NCBI RefSeq assembly: GCF_011047135.1
Contig: NZ_CP049255.1
Location: forward strand, 1,612,001-1,676,000
From: Microbacterium endophyticum
Lineage (GTDB): Bacteria; Actinomycetota; Actinomycetes; Actinomycetales; Microbacteriaceae
Length of the DNA stretch: 64,000 nucleotides
Direction of reading: 5' to 3'
Position numbers and translations under genes: made by a program. Of this stretch, positions 9,105-18,300 are shown piece after piece. The notes below the pieces were generated by a model. It did no database searches and was not told where the DNA came from. It saw only the letters and a program-made list of their open reading frames with translations. Each line of letters opens with the position of its first letter. The stretch's first letter is position 1.

Positions 9105-9185
9105 CACGTAATCAGCGTACCGGCGTCTGCAGAGGCGAATGCCGGGTGGGACCGTGAGAATTATCGGAAACCGAGAAGCAATGAC

Positions 9186-10154
9186 TCACAGTCGCCGGAC
9201 GCGTTTTGTGAGCCGCACGTGCGGCAAGGGTGGTGCGGGTACGCGCTCATCGCCGTGCCCGGGCACGTGACCGAATCGTGCCGAGTCAGCTTCCCATTCG
9301 TCACGAGCGGCGACGATCTCTTCATGTGTGCGCCCGACGAAGTTCCACCACATCACAATCTCATCGGCGAAAGGCTCGCCGCCCAGGAGAAAGAAGACGC
9401 ATCCATCGCTTGATTCGATCTCGATTTCGCTGCGTCCGGTTCCCAGGTAGAGCATGTGGGTGCGAGGAACCGTGATGAGTTCTTGGGCGGATGCGTGTAC
9501 CTGCGATTCGCCGAAGATTCCGACGATCGCGTACTCCCAGTCGGGATCCAGTGGAAACGTCGTGTGCCCACCCGGGGGAAGTGTCGCTTCGGCGCCGAGG
9601 ATCGGAGTGTGCGCAGAAGCGGGAGATGTCGTACCCGCGAACTCACCCATGACGACGATTACGTCGGCATCGTCGAGCGTGACGACGGGAAGGCGTGAGT
9701 GCTGTTCGAAGGCCGGGATGCCGTGGCGTCGCTGTTCGGGCAGGGCCACCCAGAGCTGAAGCGCATCGAGCGGGGTGGCATCCTCGCCTATCGAGTACTC
9801 CGAGTGGGCAATGCCCGCGCCACTGGTCATCAGATTGAGCGCACCGCGTCGCACGAGCACGTCGTTTCCCAATACATCACGATGACGCACGTCGCCTTCG
9901 AGTGGCCAGGTCACTGTCTGCAAGCCGATGTGAGGGTGCGGTTCGACCCTCATCACCGCGCTCTGGGGGCCAAATCGGTCAAGAAAGCACCATGCCCCCA
10001 CCATGGGGAGGTCACGCTGGGGGAGAAGCCGGTGCACTTCCATCGCGCGGATACCGCCGAGCGGCACTTCGCGTGCCTCGAGTAAAACGGCACGAGGCCC
10101 CGCTGAAGGAACGGCCGATTCAGCCGTCTCTTCGCCCCCATCGAGACGAGTCAT
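9186..10154 (-). CDS. Pirin family protein
   Basis: A 322-residue bicupin of the pirin family. The N-terminal cupin metal motif is visible in the run FLDRFGP then VEPHPHIGLQTVTW, with later SGAGIAHSEYS, matching the conserved HPHxGxET-type and SGxGxxHSE patterns. Bacterial pirins have been described as quercetin dioxygenases or as modulators of pyruvate metabolism; no substrate can be assigned. Its ATG overlaps the stop of the upstream acetyltransferase gene by ATGA, so the two are co-translated. Note that the usual HPHxGxE glutamate is a glutamine in GLQT, which may affect metal binding. Confidence 0.9.
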   Translation of the reverse strand: MTRLDGGEETAESAVPSAGPRAVLLEAREVPLGGIRAMEVHRLLPQRDLPMVGAWCFLDRFGPQSAVMRVEPHPHIGLQTVTWPLEGDVRHRDVLGNDVLVRRGALNLMTSGAGIAHSEYSIGEDATPLDALQLWVALPEQRRHGIPAFEQHSRLPVVTLDDADVIVVMGEFAGTTSPASAHTPILGAEATLPPGGHTTFPLDPDWEYAIVGIFGESQVHASAQELITVPRTHMLYLGTGRSEIEIESSDGCVFFLLGGEPFADEIVMWWNFVGRTHEEIVAARDEWEADSARFGHVPGHGDERVPAPPLPHVRLTKRVRRL

Positions 10155-10495
10155 GCCGATTGTTCACTCGCTGCGGGAGAGTCCTGAGCGTCGTCGCTGT
10201 CGGGCCAGCTCACCGTCAGACCCGCAACATCGTTCTCTTTCAGATAGCGCACGACGAAGGAGCACTCCGGAACGACGGTCTCACCGCGCTGGGCGACATC
10301 TGCGAGCGCATCGGAAACGAGCGTGGTGCCGAGTCCCCGTCCCTTGAAAGCCGGATCGATCATCGTGTGTGGAAAAACGAGATTCCCATCGGCGTCTGGT
10401 TCGAACTCAGTGAAACCGGCGAGATTGCCGTCGACGTGGATCTCATAACGTTGCTCGTCGTCGTTTCGGGTCACGGTGGTTGTGGCGTCCCTCAT
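10151..10495 (-). CDS. Small GNAT-like N-acetyltransferase (YjdJ type)
   Basis: A 114-residue single-domain acetyltransferase of the short GNAT type that includes YjdJ. Seen are the strand GNLAGFTEFEPD, the acetyl-CoA loop IDPAFKGRGLGTTLV and the helix following it, then CSFVVRYLKEN. The open frame reaches 10657, but that extension runs back over the helicase start; ATG 10495 with GAGAGGAA 5 bases upstream is a clear start. It is first in a two-gene unit with pirin (4-base overlap) and diverges from the DUF3516 helicase. The acceptor substrate is unknown. Confidence 0.85.
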   Translation of the reverse strand: MRDATTTVTRNDDEQRYEIHVDGNLAGFTEFEPDADGNLVFPHTMIDPAFKGRGLGTTLVSDALADVAQRGETVVPECSFVVRYLKENDVAGLTVSWPDSDDAQDSPAASEQSA

Positions 10496-10610
10496 GAGGT
10501 TCCTCTCGTTGATCTCGGTCTTGATCTTGCTTATTCCAACGTATGTGGCTCCCCTGGTGTTCCGCCATGCATCGATTGCACGACGTCGGGTGGGGAAGAG
10601 GTGACAGCAA

Positions 10611-13145
10611 ATGGGGGAGACTCGAAGGGTGAGCCTTCTCGAGTACGTCGCCGACATTGCCGACGCTGACGGACTCTATGACGGCTTCGTGTCGTGGGCC
10701 ACCGATCGTGGGCTCACGCTCTACCCCGCGCAGGACGAAGCGATTATCGAACTGGTGTCGGGAGCGAACGTCATTTTGTCGACTCCGACCGGCACCGGTA
10801 AGTCACTTGTTGCTGTTGCCGCTCACGCCGCGTGCCTCGCACAGGCCGGGCGCACGTACTACACCGCGCCGATTAAGGCCCTCGTCAGCGAGAAATTCTT
10901 TTCACTCGTGGAGATCTTCGGCGCCGAAAACGTCGGCATGGTGACGGGGGATTCATCCGTTAATCCGGATGCCCCGATCATCTGCTGCACGGCAGAGATC
11001 CTCGCCAATCTCGCGCTTCGCCAGGGCGAGAACGCGCGCGTCGACCAGGTCGTGATGGACGAGTTCCACTATTACGGCGATCCCGACCGCGGGTGGGCCT
11101 GGCAGGTTCCGCTGCTCCTGTTGCCGCAAGCGCAGTTTCTCTTGATGTCGGCCACCCTCGGCGACGTCTCCAAAATCACGTCGGACCTCTCTCGGCGCAC
11201 CGGCCGGCCGACAGCTGAAGTCACCGGTGTGGAACGCCCCGTCCCCCTCCACTTCACGTACGCCAGAACACCAGTGCACGAGCGTGTTGAGGCGCTGCTC
11301 GAAGAGCGCGAAGCTCCGATCTACATCGTGCACTTTTCGCAGGCGCAGGCCATGGAGCGCGCTCAGGCTCTCAGCAGCATCCGGGTCACTACGCGCGAGC
11401 AGCGTGACGAGATCGCCGAAGCGATCGGTGGATTCCGCTTTCTGACCGGTTTCGGCAAGACCCTTTCGCGGCTCGTTCGAGCGGGCATCGGCGTGCACCA
11501 CGCGGGCATGCTGCCGCGGTATCGGCGGCTCGTTGAGACGCTCGCACAAAAGGGGCTGTTGCGCGTGATCTGCGGCACCGACACTCTCGGCGTCGGCATC
11601 AATGTGCCCATTCGTACGGTCTTGATCACGGCGTTATCGAAGTTCGACGGCCAGAAGATGCGCCAACTCAGTGCGCGCGAATTTCACCAGATCGCGGGGC
11701 GCGCTGGCCGAGCCGGCTACGACCCGCACGGAAACGTTGTCGTGATGGCGCCGGATCATGAGATCGAAAACGAGCAGGCGCTCAAAAAAGCAGGTACGGA
11801 TGCCGCGAAGCGCAAGAAGATCGTGCGAAAGAAAGCACCGTCGGGATTCGTGTCGTGGGGCGAAGGCTCGTTCGACAGGCTCGTTGTTGCCGTCCCGGAG
11901 CCCCTCGAACCGCACATGCAGCTGACGGCGGCGATGCTCATCAACGTGATCGCTCGCGGCGGAGACGTGTTCACCCACGTGCGGTCGCTTGTCTTCGACA
12001 ACCACGAGACGCCGGCGCGACAATATGAGCTGGCGCGACGAGCTCTCGCGATCTTTCGCACTCTGCGCGTGGCAGGCATCGTCGAGGTCGACCGTGACGG
12101 AGCGGCGGGCGACAGCATCCGTCTGACTGTCGATTTGCAGGCAAACTTCGCCCTCAACCAGCCGCTGTCGCCGTTCGCGCTCGCCGCGATCGAACTGCTC
12201 GACCCGAGCGAGGATGCCGGGTCTGTCGGCTCCGGTCACTATGCCCTTGATGTCGTGAGCGTCATCGAGGCGACACTCGACGACCCCCGTCCCGTCTTGT
12301 CACAGCAGGAATTCAAAGCGCGCGGCGAAGCAGTTGCTGCCATGAAACGCGACGGCATGGAGTACGACGATCGCATGGCGGCGCTTGAGGAAATCACCTA
12401 TCCCAAGCCTCTCGCAGACCTCTTGGCGCAGTCTTTCGAAGTCTTTGCCTCGAGCCAACCGTGGGTGCTCGACTTCGAGCTGCGCCCGAAGTCGGTCGTT
12501 CGCGACATGTTCGAGCAGGCGTTCTCGTTCACAGAATTCGTGTCTTGGTACCAGCTGGGTCGCAGCGAAGGGCTGGTGCTGCGCTACCTCAGTGATGCGT
12601 ACCGGGCGATCCGTCAGACGGTGCCGCTGGAAGCGCACACCGAAGAATTGCTCGATCTCATCGAGTGGCTCGGCGAACTTGTACGCCAGGTCGATTCAAG
12701 CTTGGTCGACGAGTGGGAAGCACTGATCGACCCCACTGCTGCAGCGCCCGATCAGCCGGTTGTTCCGCCCGCGCCGCCCTCGGTCGTTAAGAATCGCCGT
12801 GCGTTCACCGTGCTCGTGCGAAACGAGTTGTTCCGCCGAGTGCAGCTCGCAGCTCTCCAGCGTGATGATGATCTCGCAGCCCTTGACCCCGACGTGGCGT
12901 GGTCGGAAGCGTTGGATGCGTACTTCGAGGACCACGATGCGATCCTCACGGGCGGTCCTGCGCGATCCCCAGCTTTGTGCGTCATCGACGAATCGGATGC
13001 CGCCACAGGCATCTGGCACGTCGAGCAAACGATCGACGACCCCGAAGGCGACCACGACTGGCGTATTCGGGCGGATGTCGACCTCGAGGCCTCCGCTGAG
13101 GAGGGTTCCGCTGTCGTCACGGTGCTCTCTGTTGCTCGGCTCTGA
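10611..13145 (+). CDS. DEAD/DEAH-box RNA helicase with DUF3516 C-terminal domain
   Basis: An 844-residue superfamily 2 helicase found in actinobacteria. Walker A is STPTGTGKS near residues 58-66, motif II is DEFH (VVMDEFHYYGD), followed by SATLGD, the helicase C domain with GVGINVPIRT and motif VI QIAGRAGRAGYD. After about residue 400 comes the long DUF3516 region, ending in a beta-rich tail. It is Ski2/Mtr4-like in overall order and presumably acts on structured RNA. ATG 10611 has GAGGTGA upstream; a GTG at 10629 is possible. It is followed 17 bases later by the GH3 gene. Confidence 0.92.
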   Translation: MGETRRVSLLEYVADIADADGLYDGFVSWATDRGLTLYPAQDEAIIELVSGANVILSTPTGTGKSLVAVAAHAACLAQAGRTYYTAPIKALVSEKFFSLVEIFGAENVGMVTGDSSVNPDAPIICCTAEILANLALRQGENARVDQVVMDEFHYYGDPDRGWAWQVPLLLLPQAQFLLMSATLGDVSKITSDLSRRTGRPTAEVTGVERPVPLHFTYARTPVHERVEALLEEREAPIYIVHFSQAQAMERAQALSSIRVTTREQRDEIAEAIGGFRFLTGFGKTLSRLVRAGIGVHHAGMLPRYRRLVETLAQKGLLRVICGTDTLGVGINVPIRTVLITALSKFDGQKMRQLSAREFHQIAGRAGRAGYDPHGNVVVMAPDHEIENEQALKKAGTDAAKRKKIVRKKAPSGFVSWGEGSFDRLVVAVPEPLEPHMQLTAAMLINVIARGGDVFTHVRSLVFDNHETPARQYELARRALAIFRTLRVAGIVEVDRDGAAGDSIRLTVDLQANFALNQPLSPFALAAIELLDPSEDAGSVGSGHYALDVVSVIEATLDDPRPVLSQQEFKARGEAVAAMKRDGMEYDDRMAALEEITYPKPLADLLAQSFEVFASSQPWVLDFELRPKSVVRDMFEQAFSFTEFVSWYQLGRSEGLVLRYLSDAYRAIRQTVPLEAHTEELLDLIEWLGELVRQVDSSLVDEWEALIDPTAAAPDQPVVPPAPPSVVKNRRAFTVLVRNELFRRVQLAALQRDDDLAALDPDVAWSEALDAYFEDHDAILTGGPARSPALCVIDESDAATGIWHVEQTIDDPEGDHDWRIRADVDLEASAEEGSAVVTVLSVARL

Positions 13146-13162
13146 GCTCGCACGGGTACACA

Positions 13163-14347
13163 ATGGGAGCCATGCGGCGCTGGGGAACGGTCTTAGGGGT
13201 CATCGCCGCCCTCGCTCTGGTTGGTTGCGCACCGAGCGTCGAGCGCTCGGCGGAACCTTCGCCCAGTACCCCCAGCACCTCGACAACAACAGCGACGCCC
13301 ACTCCCCACGCTGTTGATCCGATTGCTGATCTCACCCTCGAGCAGCGGGTCGCGCAACTCTTCATGGTCGGAACTGCCGTTGATTCGATCGACGCCGTAA
13401 CAGCATCAGCAGTGTCGGAACAGCAGGTAGGTGGCGTTTTTCTGCACGGACGTTCCGATGCCGGCGTCGACGCCACCGCAGCACTCGTAAGTGAACTGAC
13501 AAGCCTTGTGGCCGACGGAAATACGCCACTGTGGGTCGCGACCGATCAAGAGGGTGGTGATGTTCAGGTGCTGTCAGGCCCTGGCTTCGACAAGATGCCT
13601 ACGGCCCTCACTCAAGCGCGAACTTTCGACGCAGCATCACTCCGCGGCGAAGCCGAACGTTGGGGATCGCAACTTGCCACGGCGGGCGTCACGATGAACC
13701 TCGCTCCCGTCGCTGACATCGTGACGAGCGCGGAGGCTGGCCCCCTCAACCGCCCAATCGGTGCGCTTAACCGTGAGTACGGCTTCGATGAGCAAACTGT
13801 CGGAGCCTATGCCGGTGCGTTCGCCGAAGGGATGCGGCAATCCGGCGTGATGCCCACCTTCAAGCACTTTCCAGGCCTTGGCCGCACCACGGCCAATACC
13901 GACTACGACGCAGACGTGCTCGACACCGAGGTGACAGCAACATCGCCAGATGTCGAGGTCTACCGGGCTCTGTTAGCTGAGGGTCCGGCTGTCGTGATGA
14001 TGTCGACCGCTGTGTACCAAAACCTTGATCCGACGTCGCCTGCGGCATTCTCACCTGCTGTTGTCACCGATCTCCTGCGCGATGAGCTCGGGTTCAATGG
14101 CGTCATCATGACCGATGACCTCTCGGCGACAGCTCAGGTGAAGCGCTGGACTCCCGCCGAGAGAGCAACGCTCACGATCGACGCCGGAGTCGACGTCATT
14201 CTGATTTCGGCGGATCCCACGGTCTTCCCCGAGATGTATTCCGCCGTTCTGGCGAAAGCGCAGGCTGACAGTGCATTCGCCGAAAAAGTGGATGCTGCGG
14301 CCCGCCGCATCATTCTGGCGAAGGCCTCGCTTAGCGCATCGAGCTGA
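13163..14347 (+). CDS. Glycoside hydrolase family 3 lipoprotein, NagZ-like
   Basis: A 394-residue lipoprotein: signal peptide with lipobox LVGC (Cys22), a Ser/Thr/Pro linker, then a GH3 N-terminal barrel. The family motif KHFPG is at about residue 233 and the nucleophile segment GVIMTDDL near 316. In classical NagZ hexosaminidases the KHFPG motif continues to a D-S-H catalytic dyad; here it continues LGRTTANTDYD with no His, which places it in the actinobacterial lipoprotein subgroup and leaves beta-N-acetylhexosaminidase activity uncertain. The location outside the membrane suggests a role in peptidoglycan or glycan turnover. Its last 17 bases overlap the opposing receiver-domain gene. Confidence 0.86.
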   Translation: MGAMRRWGTVLGVIAALALVGCAPSVERSAEPSPSTPSTSTTTATPTPHAVDPIADLTLEQRVAQLFMVGTAVDSIDAVTASAVSEQQVGGVFLHGRSDAGVDATAALVSELTSLVADGNTPLWVATDQEGGDVQVLSGPGFDKMPTALTQARTFDAASLRGEAERWGSQLATAGVTMNLAPVADIVTSAEAGPLNRPIGALNREYGFDEQTVGAYAGAFAEGMRQSGVMPTFKHFPGLGRTTANTDYDADVLDTEVTATSPDVEVYRALLAEGPAVVMMSTAVYQNLDPTSPAAFSPAVVTDLLRDELGFNGVIMTDDLSATAQVKRWTPAERATLTIDAGVDVILISADPTVFPEMYSAVLAKAQADSAFAEKVDAAARRIILAKASLSASS

Positions 14348-14732
14348 TCGGCGCACGAGGTGAGACAGCCCACTGGTTCGTGATCTCCGCGAGGCTGTCG
14401 ATATCGAGCGGTTTTTCGAGAAAGTCATCTGCGCCCGCCTGAAGGCACTCCGCACGATGCGCCTGCGCTGCTGTCAGCATGATGATCGGCACTTCGGCCC
14501 ATGCGGGATCAGCACGCCATGCTCGGCACGCATCGATGCCGGATTCGCCCGGCATCATGACATCGAGCAGTACTAGGCCCGGCGGTTCCCACGCGGCGAT
14601 CTCTCGTGCGTGTCCGGCGCTGAGCGCGAGGAGTACGTCGAATCCAAGTGGTGTGAGGACTGCGTCCAAAAGCATGAGGCTCGCCGCGTCATCGTCTACA
14701 GCGAGAACAGTGGTGTACCGCGGGTCGGTCAT
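14331..14732 (-). CDS. Stand-alone response-regulator receiver domain
   Basis: A 133-residue CheY-like protein consisting only of a receiver domain. The acidic pocket AVDDD is at 11-15, the phosphoacceptor D57 lies in LLDVMMPG, followed by the conserved Thr (MLTAAQ) and Lys (EKP). There is no output domain. It reads away from the STAS gene across a shared 117-base region carrying the first TATAAAG double repeat, and it is the closest receiver to the polysaccharide cluster. A natural partner is the orphan-looking soluble kinase at 23590 or a phosphorelay with the XRE-receiver at 23027; this is inference from location. Confidence 0.9.
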   Translation of the reverse strand: MTDPRYTTVLAVDDDAASLMLLDAVLTPLGFDVLLALSAGHAREIAAWEPPGLVLLDVMMPGESGIDACRAWRADPAWAEVPIIMLTAAQAHRAECLQAGADDFLEKPLDIDSLAEITNQWAVSPRAPISSMR

Positions 14733-14781
14733 GGTTTCCCCTTTTTGGTGCCGCTGTCGGTGGATTCCGATGCTGGGCGTA

Positions 14782-14810
14782 TTGACAATGTACTATAAAG
14801 CCTTATAAAG
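14782..14810 (+). promoter_or_regulatory. Promoter with TATAAAG-N3-TATAAAG double repeat (copy A)
   Basis: TTGACA (14782-14787), 6 bp, TATAAAG (14794-14800), CCT, TATAAAG (14804-14810). Counted as a sigma70-type promoter this is TTGACA, 16 bp, TATAAA, placing transcription start near 14816 and the STAS ATG about 34 bases further, behind AAGGGGA. The two heptamers are one helical turn apart and overlap the -10 region, which is where a repressor or activator would bind. The same arrangement recurs at 20964-20992. Confidence 0.75.
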
Positions 14811-14849
14811 TTAAAACATCAGTTCGGCATCACAAACGCAAGGGGAATC

Positions 14850-15194
14850 ATGGACGTCACGGTCTCGTACGAAGAAGGCTTGATCATCGCAGGCATTGCT
14901 GGCCGCTTCGACGTGCACAGCGTTGAAGCGTTTCGGGGAGCGGTTCTCGAGAGGATCGATGCTGCTCGTCCGAATGTCGTTGTCGATCTTTCGCAGGTCG
15001 ACTTTATGGACGCGAGCGCTCTTGCTTCCCTCGTGAATACCCTCAAGGTCACGATGGCCCACCACGGCTCAATCGTCTTGGCAAACGTCTCAGAATCGGC
15101 GCGGATCATTCTTGAACTCACTCGTCTCGATCAGGTATTCGACCAGATCGAAGCAACGGGCGAAGCGCAGCGCGAACTCCGCCTCGCAGCCTGA
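14850..15194 (+). CDS. STAS-domain anti-sigma factor antagonist-like protein
   Basis: A 114-residue single STAS domain. The loop that carries the phosphorylatable Ser in SpoIIAA/RsbV proteins is seen as DFMDASALASL, with S56 as candidate. Such proteins bind anti-sigma kinases or, in other systems, act as scaffolds in exopolysaccharide regulation. No RsbW-type kinase or sigma factor is in the window. It is driven by the copy A promoter and precedes the large membrane protein gene, so a role in controlling the polysaccharide locus is plausible. The 176 bases after it contain no convincing gene. Confidence 0.88.
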   Translation: MDVTVSYEEGLIIAGIAGRFDVHSVEAFRGAVLERIDAARPNVVVDLSQVDFMDASALASLVNTLKVTMAHHGSIVLANVSESARIILELTRLDQVFDQIEATGEAQRELRLAA

Positions 15195-15370
15195 CCCGAG
15201 CGTGAGTATTGCCGGTGCTGTTTTCGAGATCGCCTCGCTTGGGGCCTCCCGCACCGCGGAACCATCGGATACCGTAACGGCAACACTGGACGATTTAGGG
15301 GTGCGCGGGGGCCACCCTTACGGTGACGATCGCATTGGGGCTGTTGTCACGAAGGCTGAGGGGGTCGGGC

Positions 15371-18300
15371 ATGACTAGTGCAGTCGTGGAGCTCGACGAT
15401 ACGCGCGCGAGAGAACTTGTCACGGCGCGCCGCATCTCTCGGATTGTGACAGCGGGCTATTTCGTTGCCGCCCTCATCGTCTTTAGAGACGTCCTGTTCG
15501 CGATTCCTGCTGTTCTGGGCGGTGACGCCGTCATCGTCGGCGATGAGCTCGTGCCATTTTTCAATCCATCCAGCCAACTTCTCGAGCAGGCCGCGGGCGA
15601 GTTCAATGAGCTCACCAACGGCTACGAATTTCGCGTGCGCTATTCGTTCCTCACGACGTGGCTCAGGCACTATCAGGTACTTCCGTTTGCCATTCTGATT
15701 GTCATTCCGACGCTATTTGCTGTGGCATACCGCACCGTCACGTGGTTTCTCACGGATGTCTTCCGTAGCCTGTCGCCGGTCGCTATCGCGATCGCTACTG
15801 TCTTTCCCACGACGTTGATCTACATGATCATGGCGTACGCGAAGATCACGCACTTCTACACCCTCATCGTCGGGCTCGTCCTCATGACGATCTCGGTGTT
15901 GCTCATGCTGCACGCGCTGCTGTTCTCGCGCAAAGGGTGGGTGCGGCGAGCAGTACTGTCATCTGTTGTCACGCTGCTCAACCCGGCTGTGCACTATCTC
16001 ATCTTGTTCGCGGTGTTCTTCGCGACGGCGGGAATTACTCTTCTTCTCGGCGAGTTTGCCCGCTGGATTCGCACGGGTGGGCCTCGCCACATGCTCTCGT
16101 TGCCGCAACGTTTGGTCAGCTTCGTGCGTGAATCGCACAAGCGGGTAGCAATCAAGCGAGTGCTACACCGATGGGGCCAGACCACGACCGGGCGCGGCAT
16201 CGTCGCCGCGTGCGTCTTCGTCTTCGTGACCCTCATCCCGTATTACCTGTTCGTGACATACGTTGCTCTTCGCGGGGTCGAGAACCTCTCGGAAACTGTG
16301 CCCGGCGACTACTACTTCGTGCGGGACGCTTCCGTCTCCTGGCTGCACATGCTCAGTTGGGATCTCGCCGGCATCATGGACAAAGTCTTCACCGGCGACT
16401 ATCTGGCGAAGGTGCCGCGCTACTCGAACGCTGTGTATTCAGTTCTCTTCTTTGCGCCGCTCGTGTTTGCTCCGATGCGACGAGCGCTCATTCCCACGCG
16501 CGCACACCGCCAACTTTTCGGTGTCATTTACGTCACGACGGCTTTCGCGATGTGGGCAACGATCGGCTATGCCGAGCCGCAGTGGTTCCCCACGTTCCAC
16601 CGATCACTTTCGGCAATCACCCGCACGCTCTACGCGACAGAGACACCCGTTGGTGAGCTCGCACTGCAGGTCTCCTCAACCATCGTGCAGGTGCTGCGGT
16701 TTCCCCATCGGTTCCAGCTAATTCTCTTCATGCTCGCCCCAGTCGTGATGTCTCTCGGCCTGGCATGGGCCATCGGGGGTTTGCATCGTCGGTGGCTCGG
16801 CCAGCGAGACGTCGCGATTTCTGCCGCTTTTAGCCCGGAGCGTGCGCGCGATTCCGCGATCTTGCGCGCAACGGCATCCGTTGTGGTGGCGAGCGTCTTT
16901 TTCGCTCCGTTCTGGGCCAACGCCAACTACCGCACGGTATTTGGGTCGGGAGACTTCGGCACGTTCTTGGCGCCGTATCCGGTAGGCGACCTGAAAGAAG
17001 TGAAGCGGGCAATTCAGGCGCTGCCGGAAGGAAAGACTGTTGTGTTGCCGCCCACCGAGACAGCCAAGCTCGTTACCGATGACAACGGCATCGATCACAA
17101 GTTCATCGACAAATTTTTTATCTACTACCTCGATCAACCGAGTTTCTATTACGGGCTGACGGGCGACAGTCGCAACAAGTACGAGTTCTTTCTTATCCTC
17201 CGGGGAATCTATTACCAACAGGATTGGTGGATTAATCCCGCGCGAGACATGGGAATCAAGTACATGCTCGTCAACAAGAAGCTTCGCGACAACCGAGGCG
17301 TGGGCGCCGAATATCTGCCGAGCGTCGAGGACTACACGGGCCCTGCCATGGAGCGGCAAGAAGAAATGGGGTTCGTTGAAAAGCGGTTCGAGAACGACAC
17401 TTTCATCCTTTACGAGCTCACCGACGAGGCTGAGACCGACCGGCAGACCCTCCTGATCGACTCGAGCTGGCCCGCGTACTTGCGGCTCGTGTGGAATCGT
17501 CTCGAGCTGTCGCGCTGCTACGACTTCGAGTATTTGCCGTACTACGAGCAAAAGGGAGACATAGCGGATGACGTCATCGTCTATTCCGACTCCCCCGAAG
17601 AAGCTGTTGCGGTTGATGCGTGGGCGGCGAAGCATCCGGATGCCGTTTTTACCCCCAGCCCGAAGATTTTCGCGTTCAACTCCGACATTGTGGCGTCCAG
17701 CTACTACCTATCGCCGATGTTTCGGGAGTTCCTCTTCTTCTCTAATACCAAGTGGAACCGCACGGAAGTTATCACCCCGGGTGTTTTCGGAACGCTGAAC
17801 GGGTCGTTCATCGCAGTTCCTCGGGCGACGCAGTTCACAGTGCCGGTATCTGTTCCCGAAGATGGGCGCTACCGCGTTCTTATGCGGGGCGCCGTCACCC
17901 ACAATGCGCTGACGATCGAGGCGCCCTCGCTCAATTATTTGCACTCCGCTGAGCTGAAGGCGTCCCCTGATGCCATGCAGTATTTCTCAGAAGACACGGT
18001 TTACACCGAAGACCGGGTGCCGATCGATGCGTCCGCGATGTCAGTGTCGGATCTGGAGCAGGTCATCGACGACGGCGCGGTACCCGTCAATATCCGCTAC
18101 GAATATCAGGATCTCGGCGTCATCGATGCGAAAAAGGGAAGCCACGACGTCAAGTTCGATAAGCATGATGGCAATCCGATGCTTGTCGAGGGCCTCGTGC
18201 TGGTACCGGAGGAGACATATCAGGACCTTTCGTTGGACCCGGGCATGCAAATCGTCGACTCGGGTGCGCAACTTGAGTGCAACGAGACCTATGAAGTCTT

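Noticed and set aside
9105-9185. TPP riboswitch upstream of the YkoE-like gene
   Set aside because: Looked for the conserved CTGAGA and ACCTGA segments on the minus strand and found none; the space is also too short for the full element plus a terminator.
10496-10657. Upstream extension of the small acetyltransferase
   Set aside because: It would run through the divergent promoter region and into the helicase coding sequence; a well-placed GAGAGGAA and ATG at 10495 mark the start.
15202-15378. Small GTG-initiated frame of 58 codons between the STAS and membrane-protein genes
   Set aside because: No ribosome site, no recognisable motif, and its end overlaps the start of the next gene. Possible but not supportable.
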